Shown piece after piece: positions 59,602 to 64,000 of a stretch of DNA of 64,000 nt. The translations under genes and the position numbers were made by a program. How positions within the stretch are numbered: the stretch's first letter is position 1; every line of letters starts with the position of its first letter. The DNA is from Ignavibacteriales bacterium (GTDB lineage Bacteria > Bacteroidota > Ignavibacteria > Ignavibacteriales > Ignavibacteriaceae), in contig JADJNX010000021.1 of assembly GCA_016714125.1 (NCBI GenBank), positions 62,001-126,000 of the forward strand, in the 5' to 3' direction. The notes under the pieces are model-generated. The model was given only the letters and a program-made list of their open reading frames with translations, made no database searches and had not been told where the DNA came from.

Positions 59602-61149
59602 TTGGAAAATATTGATACATCATTAGGAAATGTAAATATTGCGTCGATAATAATCTTCTTCGCTTTTGTCCTTTTAACTTTGTTTATAACCTACTGGGCA
59701 GCAAAAAAAACTAAAACCACTTCTGAATTTTACGCCGCCGATAGAAGTATTTCCGGCTTTCAAAATGGATTGGCTCTCGCGGGTGATTATATGAGCGCCG
59801 CCTCTTTCCTCGGTATTGCGGGTATGGTCTCACTCAAAGGATATGACGGATTAATTTATTCGATTGGTTTTCTTGTGGGTTGGCCTATCGTTATGTTTCT
59901 AATTGCCGAACCACTAAGAAATCTTGGTAAATTTACTTTTGCCGATGTAGTCGCTTTTAGATTAAAGCAAAAACCCGTTAGAATTGCTTCTTCAATTGGC
60001 TCGCTTATGACAATAGTTTTTTATCTAATCGCACAAATGGTAGGTGCCGGTTCGTTAATTAACATTCTTTTTGGTTTACCTTATGAAATTGCAGTTATCA
60101 TTATTGGTTTTGTTATGATTATGTATGTTTTATTTGGTGGTATGCTTGCCACCACATGGGTGCAAATCATCAAAGCCGGTTTACTTCTCTCCGGTGCTAC
60201 TTTCCTTGTTATTATGACTTTGGCTCAATTTGGAATGAACCCTGTTGCTCTTTTTGATCGAGCAGTCGAAAAATATTCTGATGTTGTTCTATCACCGGGC
60301 GGTTTTATTACCAACCCCTGGGATGCAATTTCTCTCGGTCTGGCTTTAATTTTAGGAACCGCGGGACTGCCACACATTTTGATGCGTTTCTTCACAGTAC
60401 CTGATGCCAAACAAGCAAGGAAATCGGTTTTTGTTGCTACCGGGTTTATAGGTTACTTTTATATTCTTACTTTCATTATCGGTTTTGGTGCCATGGTGCT
60501 TGTTGGACAAGATGTAATATCAGGTTTTGATAAAGGCGGAAATATGGCGGCTTTATTATTAGCAGAATCCGTGGGAGGGAAGTTTTTCTTAGGGTTTATT
60601 GCTGCCGTTGCCTTTGCCACCATTCTTGCGGTTGTTGCAGGATTAACGCTTTCAGGTGCTTCCACGCTCTCGCATGACCTATATGTAAATGTTCTTAAAA
60701 AAGGGAAAACGGATGAAGTAGGAGAGGTTAGAGTTGCCAGAATTTCTACGTTGATTATCGGCGCAATGGCTATCGGATTAGGATTGACATTCAAGGGGCA
60801 AAATGTAGCATTTATGGTTGGTCTCGCTTTTGCTATTGCAGCAAGTTCTAATTTCCCTTCGCTGATTTTGTCTATTCTCTGGAAAAGATTTACCACTAAA
60901 GGAGCCGTTGCCAGTATCATTACAGGAGCCGGTTTATCGGTCATTCTAATTATTCTCAGCCCTACTGTTTGGGTTGACATTTTTGGATATAAAACAGCAA
61001 TTTTCCCTCTGAAAAATCCGGCTTTAATTTCTATGACCGCCTCATTTATTGCAGGATATTTAGCTTCAATTTATTCTAAAGAAGATAGTGCTGCAGAGAA
61101 GTTCGAAGACGAAAAACTTAGAACTTATCTCGGAATAGGTGCAGAATAA
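59602..61149 (+). CDS. ActP-type cation:acetate (sodium:solute) symporter
   Basis: A 515-residue membrane protein of the sodium:solute symporter family with about 13 helices. AADRSISGFQNGLALAGDYM, ASFLGIAGM, GTAGLPHILMRFFTVPD and LAVVAGLTLSGASTLSHDLY are characteristic of ActP. It imports acetate or a similar short carboxylate with a cation. The start codon appears to be TTG 59602 with GGAGA upstream. DUF485 precedes it and an outer-membrane protein follows after 23 bases, so the three look like an uptake operon. Confidence 0.9.
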   Translation: MENIDTSLGNVNIASIIIFFAFVLLTLFITYWAAKKTKTTSEFYAADRSISGFQNGLALAGDYMSAASFLGIAGMVSLKGYDGLIYSIGFLVGWPIVMFLIAEPLRNLGKFTFADVVAFRLKQKPVRIASSIGSLMTIVFYLIAQMVGAGSLINILFGLPYEIAVIIIGFVMIMYVLFGGMLATTWVQIIKAGLLLSGATFLVIMTLAQFGMNPVALFDRAVEKYSDVVLSPGGFITNPWDAISLGLALILGTAGLPHILMRFFTVPDAKQARKSVFVATGFIGYFYILTFIIGFGAMVLVGQDVISGFDKGGNMAALLLAESVGGKFFLGFIAAVAFATILAVVAGLTLSGASTLSHDLYVNVLKKGKTDEVGEVRVARISTLIIGAMAIGLGLTFKGQNVAFMVGLAFAIAASSNFPSLILSILWKRFTTKGAVASIITGAGLSVILIILSPTVWVDIFGYKTAIFPLKNPALISMTASFIAGYLASIYSKEDSAAEKFEDEKLRTYLGIGAE

Positions 61150-61172
61150 TAATTTTTACAGGACTATATAAA

Positions 61173-62395
61173 ATGAAAAACTTTTTTCTGTTCTTTATGG
61201 CTTTTACTGCTTTTGCTTTTGCACAAAGTGAAAAGACATCGCCCTCGATTTCATTTTTCGGTTTCTTAAAAACCGATGTATTTATGGATACCCGTGAAGG
61301 TGTTTCTATTAGAGAAGGGCATTTTTTACTCTATCCTCAAAACGAAAACCTTGATGCTCAGGGTAAAGATATAAACGATAAGGCTTCTTTTAACATCCTT
61401 TCGATTCAAAGCCGGTTAGGTGCTAAAATTTCAGGCCCCGATGTTCTTGGTGCTAAAACCTCTGCATTACTTGAAGGTGAGTTTTTTTGGGCACATCGAT
61501 AGTGATATAAACGGTTTTAGACTTCGACATGCCATGATCAAATTTGATTGGACTAACACTTCGCTCTCCATTGGTCAATATTGGCATCCCATGTTTGTTC
61601 CGGAAGTTTCACCGGGTGTAGTTTCGTATAATACCGGAGTGCCGTTCCAACCTTTTTCGAGAAATCCTCAAATTAGATTGGTTCAATCTTTCGATAAACT
61701 AAAGCTCATCTTCGTTGCAGCAAGCCAGAGGGATTTTTCCTCACCGGGGCCATCAGGCTTTTCAAGTATGTATTTGAGAGAAGCCATTATACCAAACCTT
61801 CACTTTCAAATTCAATATGCCGGCTCTTCTTTTTTTGCAGGAGCAGGTGTTGATTACAAAAAGTTAGTGCCCAGAATTGTGACTGCAAATAATTACAAAA
61901 CCGATGCCGCTATCAATAGCATTTCTTTTATAGGTTACGCTAAATTAATTGTTAACGCACTTACCTTCAAAGTAGAGGGTGTTTATGGAAGTAATTTGGC
62001 TGATCAATTGATGCTGGGTGGATATGCCGTTAAGTCAACTATAAATGCCGTTACCGATGAAGTTGAATACACACCTCTTAAAACTTTTTCTGTTTGGGGT
62101 GAATTTTCGACCGGTAAAGATGTTGAGTTTGGCGTTTTTGGTGGTTATGCCATGAACCTGGGCGCCGATGATAATGTTGCCGGGCAATCGTATAATCGTG
62201 GTGGTAATATTGAATCTGTTTCTCAGGGTATCACCCAGATTACAACTTAATTATGGTCCAGCTCGATTTTCAGGCGAAATCGAATACACCGCTGCTAACT
62301 ACGGAAAAGTTAACAATAATAACAAAGCCAAGGTTGAAAACGCTAAATCTTTCTCTAATGTAAGGGTTGTTTTAGCTGCTTATTATTTCTTTTAA
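61173..62395 (+). CDS. Outer-membrane porin-like protein (two frameshifts)
   Basis: Corrected length is 406 residues. Signal peptide (ending FAFAQ), then alternating beta strands ending in aromatic residues (SISFFGFLKTDVFMDTRE, SLSIGQYWHPMFVPEV, FSVWGEFSTGKDVEFGVFGG) and a C-terminal Phe (VVLAAYYFF), as in beta-barrel proteins. The frame breaks at seven T 61482-61488 (six give LLEGEFFGHIDSDING) and at GGG 62226-62228 (two give SVSQVSPRLQLNYG). It could be the outer-membrane entry for the ActP substrate. Confidence 0.75.
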
Positions 62396-62484
62396 TAGAA
62401 TAATTTTTCAACTCAAGGTGAGATTCGCTGTTCTTAATAATCGCCATAAAGAGTGAATAGAACAGGAATTTTTGAATAACTTTT

Positions 62485-62514
62485 AAGGGGCGAATAATTT
62501 CTTGTTCGCCCTTT
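62485..62514 (+). terminator. Intrinsic terminator after the porin-like gene
   Basis: GGGCGAA and TTCGCCC with flanking A/T pairs around a ten-base loop, followed by TTTT. The rest of the 336-base stretch 62396-62731 holds the direct repeat at 62551-62600 and nothing else I can identify. Confidence 0.65.
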
Positions 62515-62550
62515 TGATTATCGACACAAAACTTTGATCATTCTCTAAAA

Positions 62551-62600
62551 TAAAAAAAGCCTTGCAAAGGTTAATTTTCAAGGCTTAATATGTGAGTTGG
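62551..62600. repeat. 50-bp direct repeat, copy 1
   Basis: Differs at only a few positions from 63751-63800. It contains the hairpin AAGCCTTG/CAAGGCTT and a GAGTTGG end resembling the 3' end of tRNA-Thr, but without the rest of the tRNA. Confidence 0.75.
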
Positions 62601-62731
62601 TCCACTTGGAAAACGTTGCATACTTAATAACCATGTCCCGCAGAATTATTTAGATTCATTAGGCATTAAAGATTTCCGGAAAGAACATCAAGTGTGCTTT
62701 TACTGCCAACAGCTACAGCTTACCTAAAAAA

Positions 62732-63558
62732 CTACTTTTTGGTTACGAACCCGGTCTCATATTTGACAACTGTTTCTATGCTGCTTCTGATCTGTGTATC
62801 TCCGAATGCGTAAATATTGGGGTACTTTTCGGTAATCTTTTGCATAAGATCATTTTTAAAAGTAATATCGGTTATCGAATATAACTGTTCTCGCTCGAAA
62901 ATATAGGAATATCTGTTTTGTGACCATCTCCCTTGTTTGTCGAATAAGTTCTCGTTTTTTAAACCACCATCGCGATTACTTAAAACCTCTCTCCCGTAGA
63001 GATCGTACGCAATAACAGCATCTACTTTGTTTATCTTGTGTACAAATTTGTTCCCCGTCTTTTTATAGTCACCCACTTCGATCAACTTCCCCTTGTCATA
63101 AATAAAATTAAAGTTGATTTTGTCTGATGGGGGAGATTGGGACCATATAGAATTAATTTGTCCAAGAGAGTCGCGAGAATATCCCGACAATTTTTTGACG
63201 TATGGGATATGCATGAGATTTCTATCAATTCGTCATCCTCATTATAGGAGAACTCAAAAACTTCTTTTGCAAAAATTTCTCCCGGTTTCAAAACCGAAGT
63301 GATCAACAAACCTTTGGATGAGTAGGTGAAGATGGCTACTGTATCTTGATCAATTACATGAAACTCTTTTGAAATCCCATTCTTTTTGATAGCTGATGTA
63401 TGGTAAGGCATTAACTTTTCCCTGTTCATGTTTCCAATTTCGTTGTAACCCCAATCACCGGTAGTCAGTCCGAGAGAGGGGATAAACTCTTGTGCATAAG
63501 AACTGATTGTAAATAAACAGAAAAAAACTGACAAAAAAATATTGCAAAACTGCTTCAT
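62732..63558 (-). CDS. Small secreted protein, function unknown (one frameshift)
   Basis: Corrected length is 275 residues. Signal peptide (ending SSYAQ), then repeated beta strands of the kind VAIFTYSSKGLLITSV, EFSYNEDDELIEI, NFNFIYDKGKLIEVGDY and VIAYDLYGREVLSNRDGG, loosely like YD/RHS-type repeats. The frame is lost at TTT 63219-63221; one more T (A on the coding strand) joins DDELIE to NLMHIPYVKKLS. It lies alone between two direct repeats beside tRNA-Thr, which suggests acquisition by integration or recombination. Confidence 0.6.
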
Positions 63559-63750
63559 GATTTAATCTTTTAACAAAAAATAAATTGTAAAATAACCGAA
63601 TTTAGTAAAAAGTGGAATTTATATTGCTATCGTTTTCATCTGATTTTTAACAACAGCACTATTATTATAAAAATAGTTTCCAGATTTAAGCGAAAGTTGT
63701 GTTGTCAACCTTGTGGTGTGTGAACCAAGGGATGTGATGATTTTTAGCAA

Positions 63751-63800
63751 TAAAAAAGCCTTGCAAAGGTTAATTTACAAGGCTTAATATGAGAGCTGGT
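63751..63800 (-). terminator. Direct repeat copy 2, including the tRNA-Thr terminator
   Basis: On the minus strand the arms AAGCCTTG and CAAGGCTT are followed by a run of T, directly after tRNA-Thr, making a good terminator. The whole 50 bases repeat at 62551-62600. The gap 63559-63750 shows nothing else. Confidence 0.75.
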
Positions 63801-63866
63801 GAAGGGATTTGAACCCCCGACCGGCTGATTACAAATCAGCTGCTCTACCAGCTGAGCTACACCAGC
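63794..63866 (-). tRNA. tRNA-Thr (anticodon TGT)
   Basis: The minus strand folds as a cloverleaf: acceptor GCTGGTG/CACCAGC, D-arm AGCTCAGCTGGTAGAGC, anticodon stem CTGAT/ATCAG with loop TTTGTAA (anticodon TGT), and T-arm with GGTTCAAATC. CCA is not encoded. The last 134 bases of the window beyond it show no gene. Confidence 0.95.
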
Positions 63867-64000
63867 AATCAAAATAATTAGATTCCAAATATAAGGGTTC
63901 TACAATTATTAAACAAGAACCACCAACAAAAAAATTAAATTTTAATCAATTTTATTTAGAAAAAGTTGCATCCACAATTTTTATTTCGCTTGGGTATGAG

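Noticed and set aside
60459..60980. 173-codon minus-strand ORF inside the symporter gene
   Set aside because: It is antisense to conserved ActP helices, and its Ala/Pro/Thr-rich composition is typical of a shadow frame.
1..64000. CRISPR arrays, insertion sequences, transposases or prophage genes
   Set aside because: No regularly spaced repeats, transposase or integrase motifs, or phage structural genes were found. The CGGAT stretch lacks unique spacers of constant length.

Overview
The window looks like chromosomal DNA from a member of the Ignavibacteria (Bacteroidota/Chlorobi side of the tree). The DNA is AT-rich. At least ten predicted secreted proteins carry a C-terminal type IX secretion (T9SS) sorting domain, most with the YPNPFNP signature common in that lineage. 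Several upstream regions match the Bacteroidota promoter pattern TTTG-N17-23-TAnnTTTG, and multiheme c-type cytochromes are abundant. The assignment rests on these features only; there is no rRNA in the window.

Layout. 1-6.3 kb: the 3' end of a T9SS cargo gene, a nine-heme T9SS cytochrome, a very large multiheme cytochrome fused to a membrane cytochrome b domain, and a GMP reductase/IMP dehydrogenase family gene. 6.5-18.6 kb: a duplicated two-gene cassette (FG-GAP repeat protein followed by a ~1,340-residue glycosidase-like/beta-helix protein). Each copy has a small conserved ORF on the opposite strand at its 5' end. 19-22.7 kb: a 13-heme membrane-anchored cytochrome, a NapC/NirT-type seven-heme cytochrome and a small lipoprotein. 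22.7-29 kb: a hybrid histidine kinase, a DUF4920-like protein, a PepSY-type membrane protein and a two-component-propeller-like T9SS protein. 29-39 kb: ribH, a PHP phosphoesterase and a Crp/Fnr regulator facing gap-pgk, then a rhomboid protease, a lipoprotein, a TPR protein, a phosphoesterase and a SWIM protein. 39-44.2 kb: yigZ-like gene, uvrA, a lipoprotein, eno and tRNA-Arg(CCU). 44.4-55.2 kb: an M28 peptidase, a four-gene signalling cluster, a MenC-like enolase-superfamily gene and two secreted proteins. 55.4-62.4 kb: a phosphoesterase, a Cache-PAS-CBS-DUF294 sensor, DUF485, an ActP-type symporter and a porin-like protein. The end holds a small secreted protein between two direct repeats, next to tRNA-Thr(TGT).

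How parts may work together. The cytochromes (membrane cytochrome b, NapC-type quinol oxidase, periplasmic multiheme wires and a T9SS-exported cytochrome) could form a route moving electrons from quinol outward; this is inference. Sigma-54-like elements with GG-N10-GC or near-identical geometry precede all three multiheme transcription units. The T9SS cargo (peptidase, beta-helix/glycosidase-like and FG-GAP proteins) suggests an extracellular polymer-degrading or adhesive lifestyle. gap, pgk and eno are central glycolysis; DUF485-ActP-porin with the DUF294 sensor looks like regulated carboxylate uptake.

Quality caveat. Twelve genes are broken by 18 one-base length changes, almost all in homopolymers (uvrA twice, a hybrid kinase five times). 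Restoring one base at each site gives full-length proteins with exact reading frames, and one site is directly contradicted by the nearly identical paralogue in the same window. I annotate these as single genes. Sequencing or assembly error is the most economical explanation, but real decay cannot be excluded from sequence alone.
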